Shown here piece by piece: positions 24,107-32,803 of a stretch of DNA of 34,287 nt. The position numbers were made by a program, and so were the translations under genes. Origin of the DNA: Oscillibacter sp. (GTDB taxonomy: Bacteria > Bacillota > Clostridia > Oscillospirales > Oscillospiraceae); assembly GCA_022796315.1 (NCBI GenBank), contig JAAWIL010000002.1:1-34287 (forward strand), in the 5' to 3' direction. The notes under the pieces are model-generated. The model had not been told where the DNA came from and did no database searches. It worked only from the letters and a program-made list of their open reading frames with translations. Position 1 is the stretch's first letter; every line of letters begins with the position of its first letter.

Positions 24107-24871
24107 ATGGATTGGACGGCGCTGACGCTGTTTCTCTTTGTAACGGCCCGGATGAGCGGCTTTGTACTGATGAATCCCATTCTGGGCCGAAGGAACCTGC
24201 CGGGAATCTTCCGCAGCGGGTTCGCGTTGACCCTATCGGTATTTGTGTTTTCCATCACGGACCAGACGGTGGCGGTCCCGGGCGGGCTGGCCGAGATGGC
24301 CGTGCGGCTTTTGCTGGAGCTGGCTTTGGGCGCGGCCCTGGGCATGGTGATGGAGTTCTTCTTTTATATCCCGCAGCTGGCGGGACAGGTGGTGGATACC
24401 CAGATGGGTATGACCATGAACCAGATCTATGACGCGGGCGCCCAGGCGAATCTGTCGGTGACGGGTATGCTGCTGAACACGCTGATGATGCTGCTGTTCT
24501 TCGCCGCCGGGGGGCACCACACGCTCCTTCGGATTCTGATGACCTCCAGCGAGATCGTCCCCTTCGGGACCGTGAGCCTGGGGCAGAACCTGGCCGGCGC
24601 CGCGCTGGAGCTGTTTGTGGAGTGTACGGTGCTGGCGGTGAAGCTGAGTATGCCGATTCTGGCGGCGGAGCTGATGGGCCAGCTGGGCATGGGGGTTTTG
24701 ATGAAGGTCATTCCCCAGATCAATATTTTCGCCATCAACATTGATTTGAAGGTGCTGATCGGTTTGGCGCTGCTGCTGCTTCTGATCGCACCCATGAGTG
24801 AGTTCCTCCTGTCGGCGGAGGGCCGGATGCTGGACAGTCTGCGCCTGATTTTGCAGCAGACCGCCGGGTAA
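24107..24871 (+). CDS. fliR: Flagellar export gate protein FliR
   Basis: A 255-residue integral membrane protein with about six hydrophobic segments. Family features include RMSGFVLMNPILGRRNLP near the start, AGQVVDTQMGMTMNQIYD in the middle, and PQINIFAINIDLKVLIGLALL near the end. I chose the ATG at 24107, behind GGGAGAGGA, over the track start at 24080, which lies within fliQ and adds nine charged residues. Confidence 0.94.
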   Translation: MDWTALTLFLFVTARMSGFVLMNPILGRRNLPGIFRSGFALTLSVFVFSITDQTVAVPGGLAEMAVRLLLELALGAALGMVMEFFFYIPQLAGQVVDTQMGMTMNQIYDAGAQANLSVTGMLLNTLMMLLFFAAGGHHTLLRILMTSSEIVPFGTVSLGQNLAGAALELFVECTVLAVKLSMPILAAELMGQLGMGVLMKVIPQINIFAINIDLKVLIGLALLLLLIAPMSEFLLSAEGRMLDSLRLILQQTAG

Positions 24872-24908
24872 CGGCAGAGAAGAGACGGGCCTAAAGGGGG
24901 GATGACGC

Positions 24909-25979
24909 GTGGCCGAGGGTTCTAAGACCGAAAAAGCAACACCAAAAAAGCGAAGAGACGAGCGAAAGAAAGGCCATGTGTTCATGAGCCAGGACGCCGT
25001 AGCTGTGGTGACGCTGATCGGCTCTACTGCGATGCTGGTTGCCCTGGCGGGCAACATCATGGAGCAGTTGTCCTCTTTTGTGGTTTATTGTATTTCCGCC
25101 TGCACCGGTCCCATCGGGCAGGTGAGCGGCAGTCTGCCGGAACTGGGCCGGCAAGCGGCCCTGGTACTGGCCAAAACAGCGCTGCCGCTGTGCTTGGTAA
25201 CGGCGCTGTGCGCCATTTTGGGAACCTTCGCCCAGACCAGAATGCTGGTCAGCGGCGAGTTGATGAAGCCAAAATTCAGCCGGCTGAATCCCCTGGAGGG
25301 ATTCAAGAAGCTGTTTTCCCTGAAGAGCGTCGTGGAGGCGCTGAAGGGGATTTTGAAGATCACGATCCTGCTGATTATCATCTATTTCAGCCTGTCGGAT
25401 TCCTTTCAGGAGAGCGCCAAGTATCTCTATACAGACCTGGACGCCGCCGGGCGGCACGTCTTTGAGGTCAGCAAGAACATGGTGATCCGGATCATCATTG
25501 CGTTCATTGCCCTGGCGGCGGGAGACTTCCTCTATCAGTGGTGGGACTACGAGCGCCAGATGCGCATGAGCAAGCAGGAGATCAAGGAGGAGTATAAACA
25601 GACCGAGGGCGACCCTCAGGTCAAGGGCAAGATCAAGGAGATCCAGCGCCGCCGGGCCATGAGCCGCATGATGCAGCAGGTGCCCGACGCGGATGTGGTC
25701 ATCCGAAACCCCACCCACTTCGCGGTGGCGCTGCGGTATAAACCGGAGCGGGACAGCGCGCCGGTGGTGCTGGCCAAGGGCCAGGACGAACTGGCCATGC
25801 GGATCGTGAAGAAGGCGGAGGAGCACAAGGTGGCGGTTATTGAAAATGTCCCCCTGGCCCGTGCCCTCTATGCCCAGACAGAGCTGAACCGGGAGATCCC
25901 GCCGGACCTGTACGGCCCGGTAGCGGAGGTCCTGGTGTATATCTTCCGTTTGAATGAGAAAAAGCAAATTGTACGATAA
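24909..25979 (+). CDS. flhB: Flagellar export switch protein FlhB
   Basis: A 356-residue protein with a Lys/Arg-rich N-terminus (KTEKATPKKRRDERKKGHV), four membrane helices (about 35-215), and a cytoplasmic domain with the autocleavage motif Asn267-Pro-Thr-His. Cleavage there lets FliK switch export from rod/hook to filament substrates. GTG start at 24909. A small hairpin and a mini-ORF separate it from flhA. Confidence 0.96.
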   Translation: MAEGSKTEKATPKKRRDERKKGHVFMSQDAVAVVTLIGSTAMLVALAGNIMEQLSSFVVYCISACTGPIGQVSGSLPELGRQAALVLAKTALPLCLVTALCAILGTFAQTRMLVSGELMKPKFSRLNPLEGFKKLFSLKSVVEALKGILKITILLIIIYFSLSDSFQESAKYLYTDLDAAGRHVFEVSKNMVIRIIIAFIALAAGDFLYQWWDYERQMRMSKQEIKEEYKQTEGDPQVKGKIKEIQRRRAMSRMMQQVPDADVVIRNPTHFAVALRYKPERDSAPVVLAKGQDELAMRIVKKAEEHKVAVIENVPLARALYAQTELNREIPPDLYGPVAEVLVYIFRLNEKKQIVR

Positions 25980-26037
25980 CAGATTCCATCCCGCCCCAGG
26001 GGCGGCAAATCAGGTCCCTGAGCGGACAGGAGGCAGT

Positions 26038-26064
26038 ATGATTCAGGAAGGAGGCAGCGTATGA
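26038..26064 (+). CDS. Candidate mini-ORF (MIQEGGSV) coupled to flhA
   Basis: ATG at 26038, with AGGAGG just upstream, opens eight sense codons ending in a TGA that overlaps the flhA ATG (ATGA). Its sequence includes the flhA ribosome site. The two adjacent stretches (GGAGGCAGTATG and GGAGGCAGCGTATG) look like a duplication of the start region. Whether it is translated is unknown. Confidence 0.35.
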   Translation: MIQEGGSV

Positions 26065-28172
26065 AGCGGATTTTGAATAACGCGATTGCGCTGGCTGTCG
26101 TTGTCATCGTTCTCTTCCTGATTATTCCTCTGCCTACCCAGCTGCTGGACATTCTGCTGGTGACCAACATCGGACTCTCCATCATGATTCTGATGATCAC
26201 CATGAATATTTCGGACGCGCTGGAGTTTTCCATCTTCCCCTCGCTGCTGCTGGTGACGACGCTGTTCCGACTGGGACTGAACGTCTCCAGTACCCGGATG
26301 ATCCTGCGCGACGGCTACGCCGGTTCGGTCATCCAGAATTTCGGCAACATGATTACCGGCGGCAATATCGTCATCGGCGTGGTGATCTTCCTGATCATTG
26401 TGCTGGTGCAGTTCATCGTCATTACCAAGGGCGCGGAGCGCGTGGCCGAGGTGGCCGCCCGCTTCACCCTGGACGCCATGCCCGGCAAGCAGATGGCCAT
26501 TGACGCCGATCTGAGCTCCGGCCTCATTGATGAGCAGCAGGCCCGGGAGCGGCGCCACAAGATCCAGAAGGAAGCCGACTTCTACGGCGCTATGGACGGC
26601 GCCACCAAGATCGTCAAGGGCGACGCCGTGATGAGCTTGATCATCACCATGATCAACTTCGTCGGCGGTGTGCTCATCGGCATCCTCATCAACGGCGGAC
26701 AGTTTACCGACGTGCTGTCCACCTACTCCATCGTCACCATCGGCGACGGCCTGGTTTCCCAGCTGCCGGCACTGATGATCTCCACCGCCACCGGCATGAT
26801 CGTGACCCGGTCCGTGTCCGAGGGCAGCCTGAACAAGGACGTAGTGGCCCAGTTCAAGGCGCAGCCCCGGGCCATTATGACCACCGGCGTGATTCTGCTG
26901 ATTCTGGCGGCCATTCCCGGGACGCCCCACCTGGCCCTGGCCATCGGCGGCGGCGTGCTGCTGCTGGGCGGGTCTTTCATCAGCCGGAGTATGAACCGGG
27001 AGCGGGCCCAGGCGGAGGCCCAGCAGGCCGCCGCAGCGGAGGCCGAGCAGGTTTCGGAGACCAGCGCGCCCAGCGAGAGCGATTACTACAAGGACATCAA
27101 CAACGTCTATTCCCTGCTGGCGGTGGAGCCCGTGGAGATGGAATTCGGCTACAGCCTGATCCCCATGGTGGACGAGAGCCACGGCGGCCGTCTCATCAGC
27201 CGCATCGTGATTTTCCGCCGGCAGTATGCCCAGGACATGGGCTTTGTGTTCCCCTCCATCCGCCTTCATGACGCCTCCTCCCTGGGCACGAATCAGTATG
27301 TGATCCGGATTCGCGGCGAGGAGGTGGCCCGGGGCGAGATCCTGGTGGACTACTACCTGGCGCTGGAGCCCTCCAATCCCCTGGGCGAGATCGACGGCAT
27401 TGAGACCATCGAGCCCGCCTACGGCATTCCCTCCCGCTGGATTCTTCCCGAGAACAAGGAGATGGCGGAGATTTACGGCTACAACGTCATTGACCCCCTG
27501 TCCGTCATGCTGACCCATCTGTCGGAGACGATCCGCAAGCACGCCTACGAGCTTTTGAACCGGGCGGAGACCATCCAGCTGGTGGAGAACCTGAAGAAAA
27601 CGGAGCCGGAGCTGGTGGAGGAGGTCATTCCCAATGTGGTATCCTACAGCGTGCTGGAGAAGGTTCTGCGGAGCCTTTTGAAGGAGGGCGTGCCCATCAA
27701 GGACCTGGGCATCATCCTGGAGACCCTGGCGGACAACATCGCCCAGGGCCGGGACGTGGAGTCCGCCATCGAGCAGATCCGCGGCGCCCTGGCCCGGACC
27801 ATTACCCGCCGGTTCTGCGAGGACGGACAGCTGCGGGTGGTCACCCTGGACGCCGAGGTGGAGAAGCGGATCATCGGCTCCCTCACCCGCAACGAGCAGG
27901 GCGTGTACCTGGCCATGGGGCCGGAGCTCATGCAGTCGATCATCTCCCAGCTGGCGGAGCACCTGAAGAAGTTCGGCGACCTGTCCCAGACGCCCATTGT
28001 CCTGGTCAGCCAGGTGATTCGCGGGTACTTCAGCAAGATGCTGGGGCAGTTCTATCCCAATGTCTACGTGCTGTCCTTTAACGAGATCAGCAGCAATGTG
28101 CAGATTCAGGCCATCGGCAACATCACCATGGAGGCGCAGCCGGCCGCGGAGCGAAGGGCGGTGGGCAGGTGA
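26061..28172 (+). CDS. flhA: Flagellar export gate protein FlhA
   Basis: A 703-residue FHIPEP-family protein. The N-terminal half holds about eight membrane helices, including the FHIPEP signature region ([44 protein letters not shown]-like block with ADL and [13 protein letters not shown]). The C-terminal 360 residues are the cytoplasmic ring that docks export substrates. Directly downstream, with a 4-nt GTGA overlap, is fliA; the usual flhF and flhG are absent. Confidence 0.96.
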   Translation: [703 protein letters not shown]

Positions 28173-28978
28173 ACGGAACGGCGGTTCAGCACAGGTATAC
28201 CGAGCAGGAGATTGAACAGATCGAGACGCCGGAGCTCCTGCGGCTCTACAAGGAGACCGGCGACGAGACGCTGAAATGGCCGCTGGTGCTCCGCTATGAG
28301 GGGCTGATCAAGAGCGCGGCCATGCAGATCCGGGGCGTCTACAGCAGCTTTGCCCAGGTGGACGACATCATCAACGAGGGCATCCTGACGCTGCTGGAGG
28401 CGGTAGACAAGTACGACCTGGACAAGGGCGTGAAGTTTGAGACCTATGTCTCCAAGCGTATTCGCGGCATGATCATTGACCTGGCCCGGAAGCAGGATTG
28501 GATGCCCCGAGGCGTCCGCCAGCGGGCGCGGGAGATTGACACGGCCGCAGCGGAGCTCTCCGCCGCCCTGGGCCGGTATCCCACGGAGTCGGAGATGGCC
28601 GAGTGGCTGGGAATCTCTGCGGAGCGCTACCAGCGGGACATGGCCAATATCGCCCTGAGCAACGTGCTGTCCCTGGATGCCCTGATGGACAACCGGGAGC
28701 CGGACGGCTACCAGTTCGAGGTGCCCTCCGAGGACGTTCAGAACCAGCCGGAGGCGGTTTTGCAGGAGCGGGAGCTCCAGCGGGCGCTGGCGGCAGGCAT
28801 TGCCGGGCTCCGGGAGAATGAGCAGATTGTGCTCTCCCTGTACTATGAGAAGCATTTGCAGCTGAAGGAGATCGCTCAGGTCATGGACCTCAGCCCCCCC
28901 CGCATCTCCCAGATTCACGCGCGGGCCATCCAGAAGCTGCGGAATTACATGGAAGCGTATTTGAAGGACGAACTCTAA
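28169..28978 (+). CDS. fliA: Flagellar sigma factor sigma-28 (FliA/SigD)
   Basis: A 269-residue sigma factor. Regions in order: sigma 2 with DDIINEGILTLLEAVDKYDLDKGVKFETYVSKRIRGMIID, sigma 3 with REIDTAAAELSAALGRYPTESEMAEWLG, and sigma 4 with the helix-turn-helix LKEIAQVMDLSPPRISQIHARAIQKLR. It should direct late flagellar genes (flagellin, FlgM and others) outside this window. GTG start at 28169 overlaps the flhA stop. Its place inside the early operon means its synthesis follows export-gate expression. Confidence 0.94.
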   Translation: MNGTAVQHRYTEQEIEQIETPELLRLYKETGDETLKWPLVLRYEGLIKSAAMQIRGVYSSFAQVDDIINEGILTLLEAVDKYDLDKGVKFETYVSKRIRGMIIDLARKQDWMPRGVRQRAREIDTAAAELSAALGRYPTESEMAEWLGISAERYQRDMANIALSNVLSLDALMDNREPDGYQFEVPSEDVQNQPEAVLQERELQRALAAGIAGLRENEQIVLSLYYEKHLQLKEIAQVMDLSPPRISQIHARAIQKLRNYMEAYLKDEL

Positions 28979-28999
28979 GAGGAGCATAAGGAGAAGCGT

Positions 29000-29758
29000 A
29001 TGTTCAAGGGCTTTTACAATCTGACCTCCGCGATGCTGACCCATCAGCATAATCTGAATGTGATCGCCAACAATATGGTGAATATTTCCACCTCCGGCTA
29101 CAAGCAGGACCGCTATGTGGCCACCACCTTTGACGAGGTCATGTTCAGCCGGGTGGGCAACAAGTACAACACCGGTCCGGAGATTGGACAGCAGAGCTTC
29201 ATCCGGGCCGCCAGCGATATCTACACGGACTACAGCCAGGGAATCCCGGAGCACACGGGGATGGCGCTGGACTTCGCCATCCAGGGGGACGGCTTCTTTG
29301 CGGTTCGGAACCCGGACGGCGAGGTGGCCTATACCCGGATGGGCAACTTCACCCTGGATGAGGAGGGTTACCTGTGCCTGCCGGGATTTGGACAGGTGCT
29401 GAGCCCCCAGAACAACCCCATCTACCTGGGAACCGATAAGATCCACGGGGACAGCCAGGGCATCCTCTACTACGATGAGGACGGTAGCACCTTGGCCCAG
29501 CTGGGCGTGTTCACCTTTGCGGACACCGCCGAGCTGGAGCGGGACGACCGGGGGCTGTTCTTCAGCCAGGGCGGCGCGCCGGAGCAGGCCCAGTCCCCCG
29601 GCGTGCTCAACAAGTACCTGGAGCGGTCCAACACGGACATGATCAAGCAGATGACGGAGATGATTACCTTCCAGCGTTCTTTGCAGAGCGCCGCCCAGGT
29701 CTCTGGCATGTATGACCAGATGATGTCCAGAATTACCACTGAAATCGGCCGGATGTAA
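29000..29758 (+). CDS. flgF: FlgF/FlgG-type rod protein (FlhO-like)
   Basis: A 252-residue rod/hook-family protein: N-terminal YNLTSAMLTHQHNLNVIANNMVNISTSGYKQ, central DFAIQGDGFFAV and YTRMGNFTLDEEGY, C-terminal SNTDMIKQMTEMITFQRSLQ pairing helix. Corresponds in position to flhO of Bacillus or flgF of other Clostridia. The flgF versus flgG label is tentative. Exported through the flagellar apparatus to form the distal rod. Confidence 0.82.
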   Translation: MFKGFYNLTSAMLTHQHNLNVIANNMVNISTSGYKQDRYVATTFDEVMFSRVGNKYNTGPEIGQQSFIRAASDIYTDYSQGIPEHTGMALDFAIQGDGFFAVRNPDGEVAYTRMGNFTLDEEGYLCLPGFGQVLSPQNNPIYLGTDKIHGDSQGILYYDEDGSTLAQLGVFTFADTAELERDDRGLFFSQGGAPEQAQSPGVLNKYLERSNTDMIKQMTEMITFQRSLQSAAQVSGMYDQMMSRITTEIGRM

Positions 29759-29821
29759 ATGAAGATGCCGCCCCCCGCGCATGAACGCCGGGCGGGACGG
29801 CCGGATTCCAAGGAGGAGTAT

Positions 29822-30568
29822 ATGAACCAGTCCTTTTTTATCGGCGCGGTGGGCGCCCACCAGCAGCTCAAGCGGCTGGCGGTTCAGGGAAACAACATTG
29901 CCAACGTGAACACCTACGCCTTCAAGGCGGACAAAGGCCGGTTCGCGGCGCTGATGTACGACGGCGTGAAGAATACGGAGGAGGCGATGGTGCCGACCGG
30001 CGTGGGCGCCGCGCTGCGGAACACCGACACAGACTTTACGCCGGGCGCTGCGGCGGACACCGGCCGTCCTCAGGACTATATGATCGGGGGAGAGGGCTTC
30101 TTCGCGCTGGTGGATCTGGTCACCGGTGAGGTGAGCCTGACCCGGAACGGCGCGTTCTCCATGGCCTCTCTGGAGCGGGCCAGCGAGGAGGTGGACGCCT
30201 ACGGCAACCCCATCATGGAGCATATCTACTATCTCTCCGACGGCAACGGCCGCTTTGTGCTCAGCAGCAGCGGCAGCATGATCGAGATGACGGACCCCAA
30301 TGAAGAGCAGGATGTGGGCGTCTTCGACTATATCAACTACAACGGCATGGAGAAGATCGGCAGCACCCGGTTCCTGGCTGTGGACAAGAACGGCGGACTG
30401 CGGCAGGGAACCAGTCCGGTGATCCACCGGGCGCTGGAGATGTCCAACACGGACCTGGCGGAGGAGATGACGAAGGTCATCGAGTCCCAGAGGGCCTATG
30501 GCATGGCGCTGAAGATGGTGCAGACCTCGGACGAGATTGAGGCCACCATCAACAATCTGCGCGGCTGA
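29822..30568 (+). CDS. flgG: FlgG-type rod protein (FlhP-like)
   Basis: A 248-residue second rod protein. It has a divergent N-terminus (QSFFIGAVGAHQQLKRLAVQGNNIANVNTYAFK) but a canonical C-terminal helix (LEMSNTDLAEEMTKVIESQRAYGMALKMVQTSDE) closest to FlgG. ATG 29822, behind AAGGAGG, is preferred over track start 29759, whose extra residues are Pro/Arg-rich. The pair after sigD mirrors flhO-flhP. Confidence 0.82.
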   Translation: MNQSFFIGAVGAHQQLKRLAVQGNNIANVNTYAFKADKGRFAALMYDGVKNTEEAMVPTGVGAALRNTDTDFTPGAAADTGRPQDYMIGGEGFFALVDLVTGEVSLTRNGAFSMASLERASEEVDAYGNPIMEHIYYLSDGNGRFVLSSSGSMIEMTDPNEEQDVGVFDYINYNGMEKIGSTRFLAVDKNGGLRQGTSPVIHRALEMSNTDLAEEMTKVIESQRAYGMALKMVQTSDEIEATINNLRG

Positions 30569-30599
30569 GCGGGCTGACAGCGCCGGAGGGAGGAAAATC

Positions 30600-30661
30600 A
30601 AACCAGGGCGGCCAAACCGCGCGGCGCGGGCGGGGCCCTTTCGGAGGCGCCGCGCTGGTTT
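30600..30661 (+). other. Long intercistronic stem-loop before cheC
   Basis: AAACCAGGGCGGC pairs with GCCGCGCTGGTTT (12 of 13), closing a GC-rich loop of about 36 nt that can fold further. It lies between the rod genes and the chemotaxis genes. No U-tract follows, so a role in mRNA stability or partial attenuation is more likely than full termination. Confidence 0.45.
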
Positions 30662-30681
30662 GCTGATAAAGGGGGAGAGAT

Positions 30682-31308
30682 ATGGAAATCAAGGATTACA
30701 ATCAGCTGAGTTCCCTGGAGCTGGACACGCTCCGGGAGATCGGCAGCATCGGCACGGGGAACGCGGCCACGGCGCTGTCCTCGCTGATTGGAGAGGCGGT
30801 GCGTATCCAGCTGCCGGAGGTCCGGATCATGGGCTACAACGAGGCCATTGATTGGATCGGCGGCCCGGAGGAGATCACCGCCGGCGTCCTGGTGGGCATG
30901 AGCGGACAGATCAACGGGATCATGCTCTCGGTGCAGCAGCTGGACTTTGTGAACCTGGTGCTGGGGAACATGATGGGAACCAGCATCCAGGACTACATGG
31001 AGCTCGGCGAGATTGAGCGCTCGGCCCTGGTAGAGGTGGGCAACATCATGATTTCCACCTTCATCAGCGCTCTGAGCGGCCTGGCGGGCATCCAGATCAG
31101 TTTGACGGTGCCGGCGTTTACGGTGGATATGCAGGGAGCCATTATGACGGTTCCCATGGCGGCCTATGGAGGGCAGTCGGACTATATCATGACCATTGGA
31201 GGCAATTTTGTCTGCCAGGGGAAAGAGGTGCCCTGCCGGCTGCTGCTGTCTCCGGATATCCGGTCTTTGAACGTGCTTTTGCGGAAGCTGGGCGTCAGCG
31301 GTCAGTGA
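30682..31308 (+). CDS. cheC: Chemotaxis CheY-P phosphatase CheC
   Basis: A 208-residue CheC-family protein with two pseudo-symmetric active sites. The second fits the consensus (Ser114/Glu118/Asn121, Pro144). The first reads LDTLREIGSIGTGNA: Asp15 and Glu19 are present, and Pro45 is at the right distance, but Ser22 replaces the catalytic Asn. It dephosphorylates CheY-P and forms a complex with CheD, encoded next. GGGGGAGA precedes the ATG. Confidence 0.93.
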   Translation: MEIKDYNQLSSLELDTLREIGSIGTGNAATALSSLIGEAVRIQLPEVRIMGYNEAIDWIGGPEEITAGVLVGMSGQINGIMLSVQQLDFVNLVLGNMMGTSIQDYMELGEIERSALVEVGNIMISTFISALSGLAGIQISLTVPAFTVDMQGAIMTVPMAAYGGQSDYIMTIGGNFVCQGKEVPCRLLLSPDIRSLNVLLRKLGVSGQ

Positions 31309-31352
31309 GTTACCAGAGTATATAGAGTGTAAAGGAAGTCAGGCGGTTAGCA

Positions 31353-31832
31353 GTGGAGACAAAAATCACGATTGGCATCGCAGATATGAAGATGGCGAAG
31401 GACAATGGCGTATTGATCACCTACGCCTTGGGCTCCTGCATTGGGATTTGCCTGCATGACCCCAAGATCAGGCTGGGCGCCATGGTCCACATTATGCTTC
31501 CGCTCAACATGGAAGAGGGCCGGAAGAATACCATGAAATACGCTGATACCGGAATTCGTGAGACCTTGCGGCAGATGGAGGCAAAGGGCGCGTCCCGGGC
31601 CCGGATCACCGCGAAGATCGCCGGCGGCGCGAAGATGTTTGAAATGGGCGGCGGCACCCTGGGAAATATTGGGCAGCGCAATATTGAGAGCGTACATATG
31701 CACCTGAAACGAGAGGGCATCCGGCTGCTGAAGGAGGATGTCGGCGGGTCCGTGGCCCGGACGCTGCTGTTCGATGTGGCCAGCGGCACAGGGTGTGTCC
31801 GGAGCTACGGGAGACCGGAGCTGATTATTTAA
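31353..31832 (+). CDS. cheD: Chemotaxis receptor glutamine deamidase CheD
   Basis: A 159-residue CheD. The catalytic set is visible at Thr23, Cys29 (TYALGSCIGICLHD) and His46 (VHIMLP), followed by the KIAGGAKMF block. It deamidates receptor glutamines and is modulated by CheC. GTG start at 31353 with a poorly spaced AAAGGA; translation may depend on coupling with cheC 44 bp upstream. Confidence 0.95.
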   Translation: METKITIGIADMKMAKDNGVLITYALGSCIGICLHDPKIRLGAMVHIMLPLNMEEGRKNTMKYADTGIRETLRQMEAKGASRARITAKIAGGAKMFEMGGGTLGNIGQRNIESVHMHLKREGIRLLKEDVGGSVARTLLFDVASGTGCVRSYGRPELII

Positions 31833-31866
31833 AAGGGAAACAAATGTTGGAAGGAGTGTTCGGAAG

Positions 31867-32787
31867 ATGCTGGAAGAGGATAAGAGAGGGATACTGCTGG
31901 AGTCCGGCACCAATGAGATTGAGGTGATGGAGTTCACCATCAACGGCAATCTCTATGGCATCAATGTGGCCAAGGTGAAAGAGATCATTGTGTCCGCGCC
32001 GGTGAAGCCCATGCCCCATTCGCACCCCGCAGTGGAGGGAATCTTCAAGCCCCGGGATCTGGTCATCACGGTGGTGGATCTGCCCAAGTATCTGATGGGC
32101 GTCAAGGGGGAGGAAGGCCCCAAGGATCTGTTTATCGTGACCAATTTCAACAAGATGAACATTGCCTTCCGTGTACATACCGTGGTGGGGATCAGCCGGA
32201 TCTCCTGGAAGGACATCCAGCGGCCGGACAAGACGGTCTCCGGCGGCAGCGAGGGCGTGGCCACGGGCATCGCCCACTGCGACGGCGAGCTGGTGACGAT
32301 TCTGGACTTTGAGAAGATCGTGGCGGAAATCGCCCCGGAGACCAGCATCCAGCTCTCGGAGATTGACCAGCTGGGCCACCGGGAGCGGCGGGACGCCGGC
32401 GTTCTGGTGGCGGAGGACTCGATCCTCCTGAGCAAGATGATCGAGGAGGCCCTGCACAAGTCGGGCTATGTCAACACCCGGATGTTCCCCAACGGTCAGG
32501 AGCTCTGGAACCACCTGAACGAGATCCGGAACAACCGGCAGCGGCTGGCGGACGAGGCCTCCGTGATCATTACGGACATTGAGATGCCCCAGATGGACGG
32601 CCACCGCCTGACGAAGCTGGTGAAGGACGACAAGGACTTCCGGGAGATTCCCCTGATTATCTTCTCCTCCCTGATTACGGAGGAGATGCGCCGGAAGGGC
32701 AAGGAATTAGGTGCGGACGAGCAGATGAGCAAGCCGGAGATTGGCCATTTAGTGAGGGTGATTGACCAGCTGCTGGCCGATAAGTAG
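31867..32787 (+). CDS. cheV: Chemotaxis coupling protein CheV
   Basis: A 306-residue two-domain protein. Residues about 18-165 form a CheW-like coupling domain (EVMEFTINGNLYGINVAKVKEI, GIFKPRDLVITVVDLPKYL). Residues about 178-304 are a receiver domain with the acidic AED pair, phospho-acceptor Asp237 (IITDIEMPQMDG), Ser in IFSSL and Lys in MSKPE. It couples receptors to CheA and adapts through phosphorylation. It is the only coupling protein in the window. Confidence 0.94.
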   Translation: MLEEDKRGILLESGTNEIEVMEFTINGNLYGINVAKVKEIIVSAPVKPMPHSHPAVEGIFKPRDLVITVVDLPKYLMGVKGEEGPKDLFIVTNFNKMNIAFRVHTVVGISRISWKDIQRPDKTVSGGSEGVATGIAHCDGELVTILDFEKIVAEIAPETSIQLSEIDQLGHRERRDAGVLVAEDSILLSKMIEEALHKSGYVNTRMFPNGQELWNHLNEIRNNRQRLADEASVIITDIEMPQMDGHRLTKLVKDDKDFREIPLIIFSSLITEEMRRKGKELGADEQMSKPEIGHLVRVIDQLLADK

Positions 32788-32803
32788 GCTTGAGGAGAGG
32801 CGT

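Noticed and set aside
26043-27962. 639-aa minus-strand ORF over flhA
   Set aside because: His/Gly/Leu-rich shadow frame; FlhA on the plus strand is unmistakable.
28106-30601. 831-aa minus-strand ORF antisense to fliA and rod genes
   Set aside because: The plus strand encodes clear FliA and FlgF/FlgG-type proteins with ribosome sites. Long antisense frames arise from the strong G/C third-position bias.
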